The notes: generated from the letters alone by a model not told the origin. Shown: positions 1 to 10,362, numbered from the stretch's first letter. The stretch: DNA of 64,000 nucleotides from Buchnera aphidicola (Brachycaudus cardui) (GCF_005081945.1 NZ_CP034879.1:579932-643931), one strand, 5' to 3'. Numbers and translations: made by a program.

Positions 1-599
1 ATGAAACGAATATTCTCACATAATCGATAAAGATTAGATAATTTAAAAAAAACTTCATGACATGCTACTTGAAATACAGAATCTGTAGAAGTATAAAAAA
101 TAGGTTTATTTGTTTGAATATGTTCTTCACCTAAATCATTTATAATATTAGTTCCTGATGCATGACAATTACCAATAAAACCTGATAATTTTGATTTGTA
201 AATAATTTCTTTTAAAATAACATCAGGAAAGCTATTATGTATATTTTTAAAATAAAACCAATCGTCTAAAACAGGTACTCCTGCAATTTCCCAGTGTCCT
301 GAGGTAGTATCTTTACCAGAAGATATTTCACTAGCAAAACCATAACTAGCAATAATTTTTGAATTATTATTAAATCCTAAAGGTAATTTTCCTGTTGATT
401 TTTCAGAAGCTTTTATTAATCCTAACTTTACTAAATTAGGTATATTTAAAACGCCTTTTCTACCTATATTAGCTTGACCTAAAAAACATTGTTCAGATAT
501 ATGTCCAAATGTATCTGCACCAATATCATTAAATTTTTTAGCATCAGAACTAAAACCTATACCAAAAGAATCTAGAACCATTAAAAAAACTCGTTTCAT
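1..599 (-). CDS. deoB: Phosphopentomutase DeoB (N-terminal part, cut by window edge)
   Basis: This is the first ~199 residues of a protein normally ~407 long; the frame stays open to base 1. DeoB interconverts (deoxy)ribose 1-phosphate and 5-phosphate in cytoplasmic nucleoside salvage. The start [15 protein letters not shown] carries the metal-binding aspartate of the alkaline-phosphatase superfamily. It is followed by GADTFGH, then [15 protein letters not shown], which contains the phosphorylated-threonine region of the family, and GNCHASGT. The ATG at 597-599 gives the family's usual N-terminus. The gap to downstream prfC on the same strand is below 50 bp, so co-transcription is plausible. 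Confidence 0.95.
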   Translation of the reverse strand, partial: MKRVFLMVLDSFGIGFSSDAKKFNDIGADTFGHISEQCFLGQANIGRKGVLNIPNLVKLGLIKASEKSTGKLPLGFNNNSKIIASYGFASEISSGKDTTSGHWEIAGVPVLDDWFYFKNIHNSFPDVILKEIIYKSKLSGFIGNCHASGTNIINDLGEEHIQTNKPIFYTSTDSVFQVACHEVFFKLSNLYRLCENIRF

Positions 600-645
600 T
601 ATGAAATATCCAAAAATTGTTTTTAAAATAACTATTATTGTAATA

Positions 646-2241
646 TTATTGTTCTCTTGTTTTTTCAAAAAAAATATCAGGATTTTGTTCCATAACTATT
701 TTTAAATTAGCATTACTAGGTGCTAAATATATTAAACTATTAGAACTATCATATCCTAAATAAGCACTGTGTTTATTTAAAAAATTCTTAATACTATAAT
801 CATTTTTGGATGCAATCCAGCGCGCAAGAATAACATTAACTTCTTTATATATTGCATTAACACTATATTCTATTTTTAATCGTGCAATAACAACATCAAA
901 TTGTAACACTCCAATAGCACCTAAAATTAATTTATTATTAGTTATAGGACGAAACACTTGAACAGCTCCCTCTTCTGATAACTGAATTAAACCTTTTATT
1001 AATTTTTTTTGTTGAAGGGGATTAGATAAAAAAATACAACGAAAGATTTCTGGTGCAAAGCTCGGGATACCAATAAATTTGAGATCTTCTCCTTGTGTAA
1101 AAGTATCTCCAATTTTTATTGTGCCATGATTATGAATTCCTATAACATCACCAGGATAAGATTTTTTTATTGATAATCTATCTCCTGCTAAAAAAGAAAA
1201 TGCATCAGAGACAATTATATTTTTTTTTGTTCGTACATGTCTTAATTTCATTCCTTGTGTATATTGCCCTGAAACAATTCTCATAAAAGCTATTCGATCA
1301 CGGTGTTTTAAATCCATATTAGCTTGAATTTTAAATACAAAACCTGTAAATTTTTTTTCTTCAGGTTTTACAATACGCTTATTGCTTCTACGATATAGAG
1401 GAGAAGGAGCCCATCGTATTAAACCGCTTAATAAATGATCAATACCCAAATTACCAAGAGCACTACCAAAAAAAACAGGCGTTAAACTACCTTTTAAAAA
1501 TTTTTTATTATCAAATTCTGGATATATATTAATAATTAATTCCAATTCTTGATGTATATGTCTGGATAAATCTGTTCCAAGATAGTTTTTTACAAGTTTA
1601 TTAGATGAGCTATATACGTCTCGAAAATCTAAAAAAAAATTTTTATTTAAAGCTCTATTTTTATATGAATAAATTATTTTATCATGAATATGATAAACAC
1701 CTTTAAAATTTTTTCCGCAACTAATAGGCCATGTGATAGGAATACAACTCAATTCTAATTTTTTCTCAATTTCATCTAAAATTTCTATTGGTTCTCGGCT
1801 ATCACGATCTAATTTATTAATAAAAGTAATAATAGGAGTATTATGAATACGTGTTACATCTATTAATTTTTTTGTTCTCTCTTCTACACCTTTAGCAGCA
1901 TCGATTACTACTATACAACAATCTACAGCAGTAAGAATACGATATGTATCTTCTGAAAAATCTTGATGACCAGGAGTATCCAGTAAATTAATTAAAATAT
2001 TTTTATATGTAAACTGCATAACAGAAGTAGTGACAGAAATTCCACGTTCTTTTTCAATATTCATCCAATCTGATTTTGCATATTTTCCACTCCCCCTTCC
2101 TTTAATTGTCCCTGAAGAGCGAATAGCTTTTCCAAAAAATAACATTTTTTCAGTAATAGTAGTTTTTCCAGCATCAGGATGGGAAATAATAGCAAAAGTT
2201 CTTCTTTTATTTAATTCCTGTTTATGATTTATATTAAACAT
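646..2241 (-). CDS. prfC: Peptide chain release factor 3 (RF3)
   Basis: RF3 is the translational GTPase that removes RF1/RF2 from the ribosome after termination. The protein is 531 residues from the ATG at 2239-2241, against ~529 in E. coli. The G domain shows HPDAGKTT (G1), [11 protein letters not shown] (G3) and NKLDRD (G4), followed by the RF3-specific C-terminal domains with [11 protein letters not shown]. An in-frame TTG at 2257-2259 would add six residues. The ATG is preferred because it gives the family's spacing to the [13 protein letters not shown] segment and has a GAG element about eight bases upstream. Confidence 0.95.
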   Translation of the reverse strand: MFNINHKQELNKRRTFAIISHPDAGKTTITEKMLFFGKAIRSSGTIKGRGSGKYAKSDWMNIEKERGISVTTSVMQFTYKNILINLLDTPGHQDFSEDTYRILTAVDCCIVVIDAAKGVEERTKKLIDVTRIHNTPIITFINKLDRDSREPIEILDEIEKKLELSCIPITWPISCGKNFKGVYHIHDKIIYSYKNRALNKNFFLDFRDVYSSSNKLVKNYLGTDLSRHIHQELELIINIYPEFDNKKFLKGSLTPVFFGSALGNLGIDHLLSGLIRWAPSPLYRRSNKRIVKPEEKKFTGFVFKIQANMDLKHRDRIAFMRIVSGQYTQGMKLRHVRTKKNIIVSDAFSFLAGDRLSIKKSYPGDVIGIHNHGTIKIGDTFTQGEDLKFIGIPSFAPEIFRCIFLSNPLQQKKLIKGLIQLSEEGAVQVFRPITNNKLILGAIGVLQFDVVIARLKIEYSVNAIYKEVNVILARWIASKNDYSIKNFLNKHSAYLGYDSSNSLIYLAPSNANLKIVMEQNPDIFFEKTREQ

Positions 2242-2580
2242 ATATACACTCGTTAACAAAATACTTTATATTTTAAATTTATCAAACAATATTCTCTACC
2301 TTATTTAATAAAAAACATTAAACATATATTTTAAAAAAATCTCATATATAAGTAATCTTCATTTATTTAAAAAAAACAATAAGATTATAAAAAAAATTAT
2401 AATAAAATATTTCTTTAATCTTTAAAAATATAATAGATTAATAAAATATTCGTTAAAATCTTTTTGATTTTTTAAAAAATATATCATTTTTTTAAAAAAA
2501 ATTAAATATAGATAATATTTACAATATTATTGTAATATAAGTGTTTATAATACTAAAATACATGATAAAAGAGCTTTTTA
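2242..2580. other. Intergenic region between divergent prfC and ansA
   Basis: This stretch of about 340 bp is almost pure A/T with many stops in all frames. It separates divergently transcribed prfC and ansA, so it should hold promoters for both. AT richness makes any single -10/-35 choice arbitrary. I see no RNA gene, repeat or gene remnant. Confidence 0.6.
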
Positions 2581-3597
2581 ATGAAGAAAAAAAATATATA
2601 TATTGCATATACTGGAGGAACTATAGGTATGCAAAAATCAAAATATGGATATATTCCAGTTTCTGGATATCTTCAAAAACAACTCATAAATATGCCTGAA
2701 TTTCATAGTCCAGAAATGCCATATTTTACTATAAAAGAATATCAACCATTAATCGATTCCTCTAATATGACACCAATAGAATGGCAAGTTATTGCGGATG
2801 ACATTGGAGAAAATTATTATAAATATGATGGTTTTGTAATTCTTCATGGAACAGATACAATGGCATATACAGCTTCTGCTTTATCATTTATATTAGAAAA
2901 TTTAGAAAAACCAGTAATTATAACAGGTTCTCAAATACCTTTATCAAAAATTCGTTCTGATGGTCGTCAAAATTTATTAAACTCTCTTCTCATGGCTGCA
3001 AATTATCCTATTCATGAAGTCACTTTATTTTTTAATAATAAATTATATAGAGGTAATAGAGCAACGAAATCACATGCTAATGGTTTTGACGCTTTCTCTT
3101 CTCCTAATTTAGCACCATTATTAGAAATAGGGGTAAATATTCAATATTTATACAAAAAAAAAGACATGAAAAATCATTATAAAAAATTAAAAGTCTATCA
3201 AATAACACCACAACCTATCAGTATAATCACTATTTATCCAGGAATTTCTAGTAAAGTTATTAAGCATTCTTTATCATATCCAGTAAAAGCATTAATTTTA
3301 TGCACATATGGAATAGGAAACGCTCCTCAAAATAGAGATTTTTTAAAAGAATTATACCTAGCATACAAAAAAAATATTATTATTATTAATTTAACACAAT
3401 GTGTTTCTGGAAGAGTTAATATGCATGGATACGCAACAGGAAGCTCGCTTATAAAAGTAGGTGTTATTAGTGGTTTTGATTTGACAGTAGAAGCAGCTTT
3501 AACTAAATTGCATTTTTTATTAAGTCAAAATATTTCAAAAGAAAAAATTTGCTTTCAAATGCAAAATAATTTACGTGGTGAACTCACACCTATTTGA
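2581..3597 (+). CDS. ansA: Cytoplasmic L-asparaginase I
   Basis: The enzyme hydrolyses asparagine to aspartate and ammonia. It is 338 residues, the same length as E. coli AnsA. Two catalytic threonine motifs are present: YTGGTIG at residues 10-16 and HGTDTMAYTAS at about 89-99. TGSQIPLS follows. There is no signal peptide, which separates it from the periplasmic AnsB type. It is convergent with nfuA, with an 18 bp gap. In an endosymbiont this step could turn host asparagine into aspartate for lysine, threonine and pyrimidine synthesis (inference). Confidence 0.95.
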   Translation: MKKKNIYIAYTGGTIGMQKSKYGYIPVSGYLQKQLINMPEFHSPEMPYFTIKEYQPLIDSSNMTPIEWQVIADDIGENYYKYDGFVILHGTDTMAYTASALSFILENLEKPVIITGSQIPLSKIRSDGRQNLLNSLLMAANYPIHEVTLFFNNKLYRGNRATKSHANGFDAFSSPNLAPLLEIGVNIQYLYKKKDMKNHYKKLKVYQITPQPISIITIYPGISSKVIKHSLSYPVKALILCTYGIGNAPQNRDFLKELYLAYKKNIIIINLTQCVSGRVNMHGYATGSSLIKVGVISGFDLTVEAALTKLHFLLSQNISKEKICFQMQNNLRGELTPI

Positions 3598-3615
3598 GAT
3601 CTTTGATTTATCGAT

Positions 3616-4191
3616 TCAATAAAATGAATGTTTTCCATGTAAATGATCTGTATCATCAGATACTTGTTTTATTTCAGGAAAAGCGTTTAATATTTTTTTT
3701 TCAACTGCCTCTTTTAAAGTTAATCCAATCATTGAACAGCCATTACAACCACCACTAAATTGTATTTTAGCAACTCCTTTTTTACTAATTTCAATTAAAT
3801 GAACTTTTCCTCCATGCATAGATAAATGAGGATTAATTTTTTCATTTAAAAAATATTTGATTTTCTCTTCTAATAAAGAAGATTTTTTAAAATTATTATT
3901 CTTGATATATGGAGCTTTTAAAGTTAGTTGGGAGCTCACTTTATCAATTAAGATATCAATTTCTGCATTTTTTAAATATGAAATAATATTTTTGTTAACA
4001 TAAATAAAAAACTGATCATATTTTAATTGAATATCTGATTCTTCTATTTCATTTGCTGGACAGTATGCTATTCCACATTCTGCATTAATTGTACCTGGAT
4101 TAATAACAAATACTCGAATATGAGTATCAGAAGGTTCTTGTAATAAAAGTGTTTGAAAATGTTTTTGTGCGTTTTTCGATACAGTAATCAT
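3616..4191 (-). CDS. nfuA: Fe/S biogenesis protein NfuA
   Basis: NfuA carries [4Fe-4S] clusters from the assembly scaffold to target enzymes. The protein is 191 residues, identical in length to E. coli NfuA. The N-terminal half is the degenerate A-type domain, and the C-terminal Nfu domain has GGCNGCSM with C149 and C152 as cluster ligands. It lies downstream of ssb on the same strand, but a strong hairpin between them suggests separate transcription. With IscA missing from the isc locus at 57-62 kb, NfuA may carry a larger share of cluster delivery (inference). Confidence 0.95.
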   Translation of the reverse strand: MITVSKNAQKHFQTLLLQEPSDTHIRVFVINPGTINAECGIAYCPANEIEESDIQLKYDQFFIYVNKNIISYLKNAEIDILIDKVSSQLTLKAPYIKNNNFKKSSLLEEKIKYFLNEKINPHLSMHGGKVHLIEISKKGVAKIQFSGGCNGCSMIGLTLKEAVEKKILNAFPEIKQVSDDTDHLHGKHSFY

Positions 4192-4309
4192 AATAGTTAT
4201 TTTAACAAATATTTTTTAAAAAATAATTTTACTCATTTATTTTAAATAATACAAGATAATTTCAATAAGATATAAAATTAATTTTTTATAAAAACACTAA
4301 ATGTGATTT

Positions 4310-4337
4310 AAAAACGTATGGCCCCATAACATGGGGC
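4310..4337 (-). terminator. Rho-independent terminator of ssb
   Basis: A perfect 7-bp GC-rich stem, gccccat / atggggc (4321-4327 and 4331-4337) with a 3-base loop, stands out in an A/T background. On the minus strand it follows ssb and is trailed by a short T run (complement of 4313-4316). It would end the ssb message before nfuA. Confidence 0.75.
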
Positions 4338-4366
4338 TTTAACAAGTAAATTTTAAAAAAAATATA

Positions 4367-4879
4367 TTAAAATGGAATTTCATCATCAAAATCAAGATCT
4401 GAAGAATGAACTGATTCTTTTCTAGATGTATATTGTTCTGTATTTTTTTCAAAATCTGATTTATCTGTTTTTTTAACTTTTACTGAATTAAGATTATTAT
4501 CATTTTTTGTTATTGTCTGTACATTAGAATTTCGACTACCTAACATCTGCATTGTACCACCAATATTAACAATAATTTCTGTAGTATAACGCTCAAGACC
4601 ATTTTGGTCTTGCCACTTTCTAGTTTGCAACGATCCTTCAATATATACTTGAGATCCTTTTCTAAGATATTCACCAGCAATTTCAGCTAATTTACCAAAT
4701 AAGACTATTCGATGCCATTCAGTTTTTTCTTTATTTTCTCCAGTATTCTTATCCTTCCAATTCTCTGAAGTTGCTAATGTCATGTTTACTACTGCATTTC
4801 CATTCGGCATATAACGAACTTCAGGATCTTGTCCTAAATGTCCAATAAGAATAACTTTATTAACACCTCTACTAGCCAT
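4367..4879 (-). CDS. ssb: Single-stranded DNA-binding protein
   Basis: SSB coats single-stranded DNA during replication and repair and recruits partners through its tail. The protein is 170 residues (E. coli 178). The OB-fold runs from [19 protein letters not shown] to about residue 110 with [15 protein letters not shown] and [12 protein letters not shown] low-complexity linker follows, and the acidic tail ends in DDEIPF, the partner-binding tip. The linker has lost the Gly/Gln-rich bias of E. coli and is rich in Lys, Asn and Ser. It is divergent from dnaB. Confidence 0.97.
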   Translation of the reverse strand: MASRGVNKVILIGHLGQDPEVRYMPNGNAVVNMTLATSENWKDKNTGENKEKTEWHRIVLFGKLAEIAGEYLRKGSQVYIEGSLQTRKWQDQNGLERYTTEIIVNIGGTMQMLGSRNSNVQTITKNDNNLNSVKVKKTDKSDFEKNTEQYTSRKESVHSSDLDFDDEIPF

Positions 4880-5347
4880 CGTAAAACTCCATTTTTAAAA
4901 TATTAAAAATAATATATTTTATAGTTTTTAACTATATATCGTAAATATTTTATTTAGTATGATCCATACCATAAAAAATGCTATATTATTTTTAATATTT
5001 TTCAAAAAATATTATCACTTACATTATTAAAAATTTATACTTACTATCATAATATATAAAAAAATATCATGATATTTTAAAAAACTAACAAAATACATAA
5101 TTAAGAATATTTATTATCTAATAAAATTTAGCTAAAGATACATTCTTATAATCCATATATATAGGTTTTGATTATCAAATACGTTTAATGATTTTTTAGT
5201 TGCATATTATATTGCATATTATATAGAAAAAACTACAATAATTATAAAAAAAAGACTTAAAATAGATTGATCTCTAGATAGTGTATTATTGCAATATTAC
5301 GATATAATTTTATAGAAATTAACTAAATAATGGTATATGCAATAAAT
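4880..5347. other. Intergenic region between divergent ssb and dnaB
   Basis: About 468 bp of A/T-rich DNA without a credible gene. It must contain promoters for ssb (leftward) and dnaB (rightward). The only structured element I see is a perfect tandem 12-mer at 5200-5223, listed separately. No RNA gene or gene remnant is recognisable. Confidence 0.6.
5200..5223 (+). repeat. Perfect tandem duplication of a 12-mer
   Basis: TTGCATATTATA occurs twice back to back. Together with the next bases it forms TTGCAT, a 16-base spacer and TATAGA (5222-5227), a passable sigma-70 promoter pointing at dnaB. The duplication is seen directly; the promoter reading is weak because the region is AT-rich. Confidence 0.45.
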
Positions 5348-6727
5348 ATGGCTAAAAATAAATTATATTTACATCAAATTAATAGATTAAAAATTCCACC
5401 ACATTCTTTAGAAGCAGAACAATCAGTATTAGGCGGTTTAATGCTAGATAATGAACAATGGGATACAGTTTCAGAACATGTTGTTGCAGATGATTTTTTC
5501 AGTAAACCACATCGTTTAATTTTTCAAGAAATGCAAAAACTTCTTGATTTAGGATATCCAATTGATTTAATTACTTTATCTGAATCTTTAGAACAGAAAG
5601 GAAAATTAGAGAGTGTGGGTAGATTTTCTTATTTAGCTGAACTCTCAAAAAATACTCCTAGTACTGCAAATATCACTGCATATGCCGATATAGTCCGAGA
5701 ACGTGCAATAGTAAGAGAAATGATATTAGTAGCTAATAAAATAGCTAATGCTGGATACGACACACAAGGCCGAAAAAGTGAAGAATTATTAGATTATGCA
5801 GAATCAAGTGTCTTCAAAATTGCAGAAAAACGCTTTAAAAAAGACTCAGGACCAAAAAATGTTGAACAAATTCTTGATGAAACTGTTTCTAGTATCGAAA
5901 AGTTATTTTTATCACCGCATGACGGAGTGACAGGAATTAATACAGGATATCAAGACTTAAACAAAAAAACATCAGGTTTACAACCTTCTGAATTAATTAT
6001 CATTGCCGCAAGACCATCCATGGGAAAAACAACATTTGCAATGAATTTATGTGAAAATGCTGCTATGCTTTATGATAAACCAGTTTTAATTTTTAGTTTA
6101 GAAATGCCTGGAGAACAAATTATGATGCGTATGTTAGCATCTTTATCCAGAGTTAATCAAGCACGTATTCGAACTGGACAATTAAACGATGAAGACTGGT
6201 CACGTATGTCTGGAACTATTAATGTACTTCTTAAAAAAAAGAATATCTATATTGATGATTCTTCAGCATTAACTCCTAATGAAGTTCGTTCTAGAGCTCG
6301 TCGTATTTACCGTGAAAATAATGGATTAACTTTAATTATGGTAGATTATTTACAATTAATGAGAGTACCATCTTTATCTGAAAATAGAACTCTTGAAATT
6401 GCAGAAATATCTAGAACTCTAAAAGCATTAGCAAAAGAACTACAAGTACCTGTTATCGCACTTTCACAACTTAATCGTTCTTTAGAGCAAAGATCTGATA
6501 AAAGACCGGTAAATTCAGATTTACGTGAATCAGGTTCTTTAGAGCAAGATGCAGATCTAATAATGTTTATATACCGTGATGAAATTTACAATGAAAATAG
6601 TGATTTTAAAGGAATAGCAGAGATCATAATAGGAAAACAAAGAAATGGTCCTATTGGCACAGTATGTTTAACTTTCAATGGACACTGGTCTAGATTTGAT
6701 AATTACTCTGGTCCTAAATATGATTAA
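5348..6727 (+). CDS. dnaB: Replicative DNA helicase DnaB
   Basis: DnaB is the hexameric 5'-3' helicase of the replication fork. The N-terminal domain (PPHSLEAEQSVLGGLMLDNEQWD) binds primase and loader; the C-terminal RecA-like domain has Walker A ARPSMGKTTF at about residues 221-230, LIMVDYLQLMR, and GKQRNGPIGT near the end. The ATG at 5348 gives 459 residues starting MAKNK, like E. coli MAGNK. An in-frame ATG at 5330 would add six residues, and neither start has a strong ribosome-binding site. Downstream is a long gap, so it is probably monocistronic. Confidence 0.96.
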   Translation: MAKNKLYLHQINRLKIPPHSLEAEQSVLGGLMLDNEQWDTVSEHVVADDFFSKPHRLIFQEMQKLLDLGYPIDLITLSESLEQKGKLESVGRFSYLAELSKNTPSTANITAYADIVRERAIVREMILVANKIANAGYDTQGRKSEELLDYAESSVFKIAEKRFKKDSGPKNVEQILDETVSSIEKLFLSPHDGVTGINTGYQDLNKKTSGLQPSELIIIAARPSMGKTTFAMNLCENAAMLYDKPVLIFSLEMPGEQIMMRMLASLSRVNQARIRTGQLNDEDWSRMSGTINVLLKKKNIYIDDSSALTPNEVRSRARRIYRENNGLTLIMVDYLQLMRVPSLSENRTLEIAEISRTLKALAKELQVPVIALSQLNRSLEQRSDKRPVNSDLRESGSLEQDADLIMFIYRDEIYNENSDFKGIAEIIIGKQRNGPIGTVCLTFNGHWSRFDNYSGPKYD

Positions 6728-7072
6728 ATATTGAAAATATATTTACTATTTTTAATAAATATTTTTATTTTTTTAGTTATTTAGAAAAAAACAATATAAA
6801 TTACAATGATCAAAAAATATTTTTTTAATTATTTAATTAATAAAAAAATTGATTCTTTTTTAAATAAATTCTTTAAATATTCAAAAAAAATATTAAATTT
6901 TATAAAATTACTATTGATGCAAATAAGTTTATCAATATATCTTAAAAAGATAATAAAATAATTAAAATAATATTATTTTAGCTTGAAATATATCAGTATA
7001 TTCAGTGATTTCAGTAACTAAAAAACATTATCTCTTTATAAGAGTAATGATTCAATTACTAAGACTAAATAC
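6728..7072. other. Intergenic region between dnaB and gshB
   Basis: About 345 bp of A/T-rich sequence. The first part (about 6738-6774) has an A/T inverted repeat leading into a T-rich run and may end dnaB transcription. A 51-codon frame at 6806-6961 consists almost only of Lys, Ile, Asn, Phe and Leu and resembles nothing. In E. coli, genes such as rsmE lie before gshB, but I recognise no remnant. Confidence 0.5.
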
Positions 7073-8029
7073 ATGTATAATAAAAAAAAATTAAAAATTG
7101 GAATATTAATGGATGCTATTGAATCCATTAATATAAATAAAGACTCAAGCTTTGCAATTTTACTAGAAGCACAAAAAAGAAATCATATGATTTATTATAT
7201 GGAAATGAATGATCTTTATTTAAAAAAAGGATATGCATATGCACGTATTCGTTTAATTAAATTAAAAAGGAATATAGAAAAATGGCATACAATTATTGAA
7301 GAAAAAAATATTCCATTAAATGAATTAGATGTTATTTTAATGCGTAAAGATCCTCCATTTAATACCGAATTTATTTATTCAACATATATTCTAGAGCGAG
7401 CAGAAGACGAAGGCGTATTAGTTGTTAATAAACCTCAAAGCTTAAGAGATTGTAATGAAAAAATATTTACATCATGGTTTCCTGAACTTACTGCAACAAC
7501 TTTAGTAACTAGAAGTTATTTGCAAATACGTAAATTTTGGGAAAAACATCAAGATATTATAATAAAACCATTAGATGGAATGGGAGGTACTAGTGTTTTT
7601 CGTATTCAAAAAAACGATTCTAATTTTTCAGTAATTATTGAGATAATGACAAATTACGAAAAAAAATATTGTATGGTTCAAACTTATTTACCTGATGTTA
7701 AAAATGGTGACAAAAGAATTTTAATTGTTAATGGTAAAGCTATATCTTGGTGTCTAGCTAGAATGCCAGCAATTGGAGAAACACGAGCTAACTTAGCTGC
7801 TGGAGGAATAGGTAAAGTACAACCACTTAGCCGCACCGACTGGGAAATTGCTAATCATTTGTCACCTATTTTGAAAAAAAAAGGATTAATTTTTGTTGGA
7901 TTAGATGTAATAGGAGATAAATTAACAGAAATCAATGTAACAAGTCCAACATGTATTTGTGAAATTGAATCACAAACACATATTTCTATTACTGGTTTAT
8001 TATTAGATTATATTGAAAAAAAAACATAA
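7073..8029 (+). CDS. gshB: Glutathione synthetase
   Basis: GshB joins gamma-glutamylcysteine and glycine using ATP, the last step of glutathione synthesis. The protein is 318 residues (E. coli 316) with an ATP-grasp fold. Conserved segments are LMRKDPPFNTEFIY, NKPQSLRDCNEK, IKPLDGMGG (nucleotide loop), and the C-terminal VGLDVIGDKLTEINVTSPTC. A nine-A run right after the start (7082-7090) and another at the end (8016-8024) are both in frame. The gene is followed after 13 bp by ruvX, as in E. coli where yqgE/yqgF follow gshB. Confidence 0.96.
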   Translation: MYNKKKLKIGILMDAIESININKDSSFAILLEAQKRNHMIYYMEMNDLYLKKGYAYARIRLIKLKRNIEKWHTIIEEKNIPLNELDVILMRKDPPFNTEFIYSTYILERAEDEGVLVVNKPQSLRDCNEKIFTSWFPELTATTLVTRSYLQIRKFWEKHQDIIIKPLDGMGGTSVFRIQKNDSNFSVIIEIMTNYEKKYCMVQTYLPDVKNGDKRILIVNGKAISWCLARMPAIGETRANLAAGGIGKVQPLSRTDWEIANHLSPILKKKGLIFVGLDVIGDKLTEINVTSPTCICEIESQTHISITGLLLDYIEKKT

Positions 8030-8042
8030 TAGAGATTATAAA

Positions 8043-8465
8043 ATGATAATTCTTGCATTCGATTTTGGTATGAGAAAAATTGGAGTTGCTGTTGGAGAGG
8101 ATATTATTAAAAAAGGAAGACCTTTAAATACCTTAAACGCACATAACGGGAAACCGAATTGGCATATCATAAAAAATTTATTAGAATATTGGGAGCCTAA
8201 ATTCATAATCGTTGGACTCCCATTAAACATAAACGGTACAAAGCAAAATATAACAAATCGATCAGAAAAATTTGCTCATTTATTAAAATGCAAATTTAAT
8301 ATTATAGTAAAAATGCATGATGAACGTTTAAGTACTGTAGAAGCTAAATCAATAATTTTTAAAAAAGGTGGATTTAAAGCATTATTAAAAAAAGAAAAAG
8401 TTCATTCTTTAGCAGCAGTAATTATACTAGAAAGTTGGTTTAGTCATAATATATTTAATATCTGA
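8043..8465 (+). CDS. ruvX: Putative pre-16S rRNA nuclease / Holliday junction resolvase-like YqgF (RuvX)
   Basis: YqgF belongs to the RNase H-like family and is implicated in 16S rRNA 5'-end processing. From the ATG at 8043 it is 140 residues, matching E. coli (138). Motifs are LAFDFGMRKIGVAVG (catalytic Asp7), IVGLPLNINGT, and HDERLSTVEA (second acidic site). The ATG is chosen over an in-frame TTG at 8013, which lies inside gshB, because AGAG sits eight bases upstream. It is translationally close to gshB. Confidence 0.95.
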   Translation: MIILAFDFGMRKIGVAVGEDIIKKGRPLNTLNAHNGKPNWHIIKNLLEYWEPKFIIVGLPLNINGTKQNITNRSEKFAHLLKCKFNIIVKMHDERLSTVEAKSIIFKKGGFKALLKKEKVHSLAAVIILESWFSHNIFNI

Positions 8466-8497
8466 TATTATTATAACAATGCACAAGGTGAAAAAAA

Positions 8498-9177
8498 ATG
8501 AAAAAAATTGATATAAATTTTAATTTAATAAAAAAAAAATAGACAATATTATTAAAAATAATAATCTTCCTTTAAAAAAAATTAAAATTATAGCAGTAAC
8601 TAAAAACCAAAATATTAATGTAATTAAAAAAGCAATATCAATAGGAATAAAAGAATTTGGAGAAAATTATATCCAAGAAAGTATTGTAAAAATACAAGCA
8701 TTAAAAAATTATAAAAATATTATTTGGCATTTTATTGGTAAAATACAATCTAAAAAAACTAAAATTATTGCTCAAAATTTTCACTGGTGCCAAACAATTG
8801 ATCGAGAAAAAATTGCAATTTTATTAAATAAATATAGACCTAAAAATTTACCTCCAATTAATGTATTAATACAGATAAATATTTCTGAAGAAAAAAATAA
8901 AAATGGAGTATATATCAAAGATTATAAAAAATTAGCAGAAAGCATTTATTTAATGCCTCATCTTAATTTAAGAGGAATTATGGCCATGCCTGCAATAAAC
9001 AAAAATTCTATAGATAATAGCATTCAATATAAACAAATAAAAACGATTTTTGAAAAATTAAAAAAAAGATATATCTCAGTAGATACTTTATCATTAGGTA
9101 CTAGTTTCGATATAAAAAAATCTTTAATTGCTACAAGTAACATGATAAGAATTGGACGTGATATTTTTGACAAATAA
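8498..9177 (+). CDS. yggS: PLP-binding protein YggS family, frameshifted in a poly(A) run
   Basis: YggS/PLPBP controls pyridoxal-phosphate balance. Starting at ATG 8498, with AAGGTG seven bases upstream, the frame reaches TAG at 8540 after only 14 codons, inside/after ten A at 8530-8539. The frame one base behind is then open from 8539 to the stop at 9175-9177 and reads as the whole YggS body. It includes IIAVTKNQN (PLP-binding lysine), FGENYIQES, WHFIGKIQSKK, LNLRGIMAMPA and LSLGTSFD. One extra A would give a 226-residue protein (E. coli 234). The downstream part alone has no usable start until 8953. It is functional only if slippage or a sequencing error is involved. Confidence 0.88.
8530..8539 (+). 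other. Poly(A) slip site in yggS (A10; one A short)
   Basis: Ten consecutive A. The upstream frame (ATG 8498) and downstream frame differ by exactly one base here, so 11 A would restore yggS. Seen directly; whether RNA polymerase slips here is inference. Confidence 0.8.
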
Positions 9178-9221
9178 AGGGCTTCAATTCCATGTTAATT
9201 TTATAAAACGAAAATATTATT

Positions 9222-10352
9222 ATGTGTAAACTACAAACTATTAGCCTATACATTCATATTCCTTGGTGTTTAAAAAAATGTGGATACTGTGATTTTTATT
9301 CATATGTAAGTAAAGATAATATTCCAGAAAAAAAATACATCGAACATTTACTAAAAGATTTTGAACAAGATTTACGACTAATTAATAATAGAGAAATTAA
9401 TACTATCTTCATTGGTGGTGGAACACCTAGTTTATTGAAAGCTTCATCTATAAAACAATTAATTTATGGTCTTAAAGAAAGAGCATTAGTTTCTAAAAAT
9501 GCAGAAATTAGCATAGAAGCAAATCCTAAAACAATGGAATATAAACGTTTCATTCATTATAAAAATGCTGGTGTTAATCGTTTTTCTTTAGGTATTCAAA
9601 CATTTAACTCTAATTTATTACAAAAAATAGAACGTACATATGATTCAAAAGAAGCAATTAATGCAATTAAAGAATCAAAGAAAATTATTAATAATCTTAA
9701 TTTAGATTTAATGTATGGTTTACCGGATCAGATATTAGAAGATACGTTATTAGATTTAAAAAATGCTATTAAACATAATCCATCACATATATCATGGTAT
9801 CAACTTAGTATAGAACCTAATACTCCATTTTATTCTAAAAAAATAAAACTTCCTCACGAGGATCTCATTTTTAAAATGTTGATACAAGGAGAAAAATTAC
9901 TAGAAAAATCAGGATATAAAAAATATGAAATATCCTCATATTCAAAACCAAATTATCAATGTCAACATAATCTTAATTATTGGAATTTTGGCGATTATAT
10001 AGGAATAGGTTGTAGTGCTCATGGAAAAATTACACAAAAAAATGGTAAAGTTCTTAGAACTCTTAAAAATAAAAATATTAATGATTTTTTACATGGTAAT
10101 TATCTTAATTCTATACATTCAGTTTCTCAAAAAGATCAAGTATTTGAATATTTTATGAATGTTTTTAGATTATATAAACCAGTGTTAAAAAAACATTTTA
10201 GAGAAAAAACAAATGTAAATGAAATAGTTATTAAAAACCAAATTCAAATAGCAATAAAAAATGGATTTTTAACTAATAAAAAAAATTATTGGTATACAAC
10301 TAAAAAAGGAAAATTTTTTTTAAATTTATTATTAGAAATTTTCTTAAACTGA
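9222..10352 (+). CDS. hemW: Radical SAM heme chaperone HemW
   Basis: The protein is 376 residues (E. coli HemW/YggW 378). The radical SAM cluster motif CxxxCxxC is C16, C20 and C23 in WCLKKCGYCDF, followed by IFIGGGTPS (SAM glycine-rich motif), GVNRFSLGIQTF, and CQHNLNYW. HemW was long annotated as a coproporphyrinogen oxidase but is now regarded as a heme chaperone. Its retention where most heme synthesis genes are not in view is interesting. It follows yggS by about 45 bp on the same strand and is convergent with trmB. Confidence 0.95.
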   Translation: MCKLQTISLYIHIPWCLKKCGYCDFYSYVSKDNIPEKKYIEHLLKDFEQDLRLINNREINTIFIGGGTPSLLKASSIKQLIYGLKERALVSKNAEISIEANPKTMEYKRFIHYKNAGVNRFSLGIQTFNSNLLQKIERTYDSKEAINAIKESKKIINNLNLDLMYGLPDQILEDTLLDLKNAIKHNPSHISWYQLSIEPNTPFYSKKIKLPHEDLIFKMLIQGEKLLEKSGYKKYEISSYSKPNYQCQHNLNYWNFGDYIGIGCSAHGKITQKNGKVLRTLKNKNINDFLHGNYLNSIHSVSQKDQVFEYFMNVFRLYKPVLKKHFREKTNVNEIVIKNQIQIAIKNGFLTNKKNYWYTTKKGKFFLNLLLEIFLN

Positions 10353-10362
10353 ATAAAATATT

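Noticed and set aside
6806..6961. 51-codon plus-strand frame between dnaB and gshB
   Set aside because: It is almost all Lys, Ile, Asn, Phe and Leu, has no ribosome-binding site and no family resemblance; expected by chance at this AT content.
8953..9177. Separate 74-residue gene
   Set aside because: It is the C-terminal part of yggS; the frame is open and YggS-like for 400 bp before this ATG.
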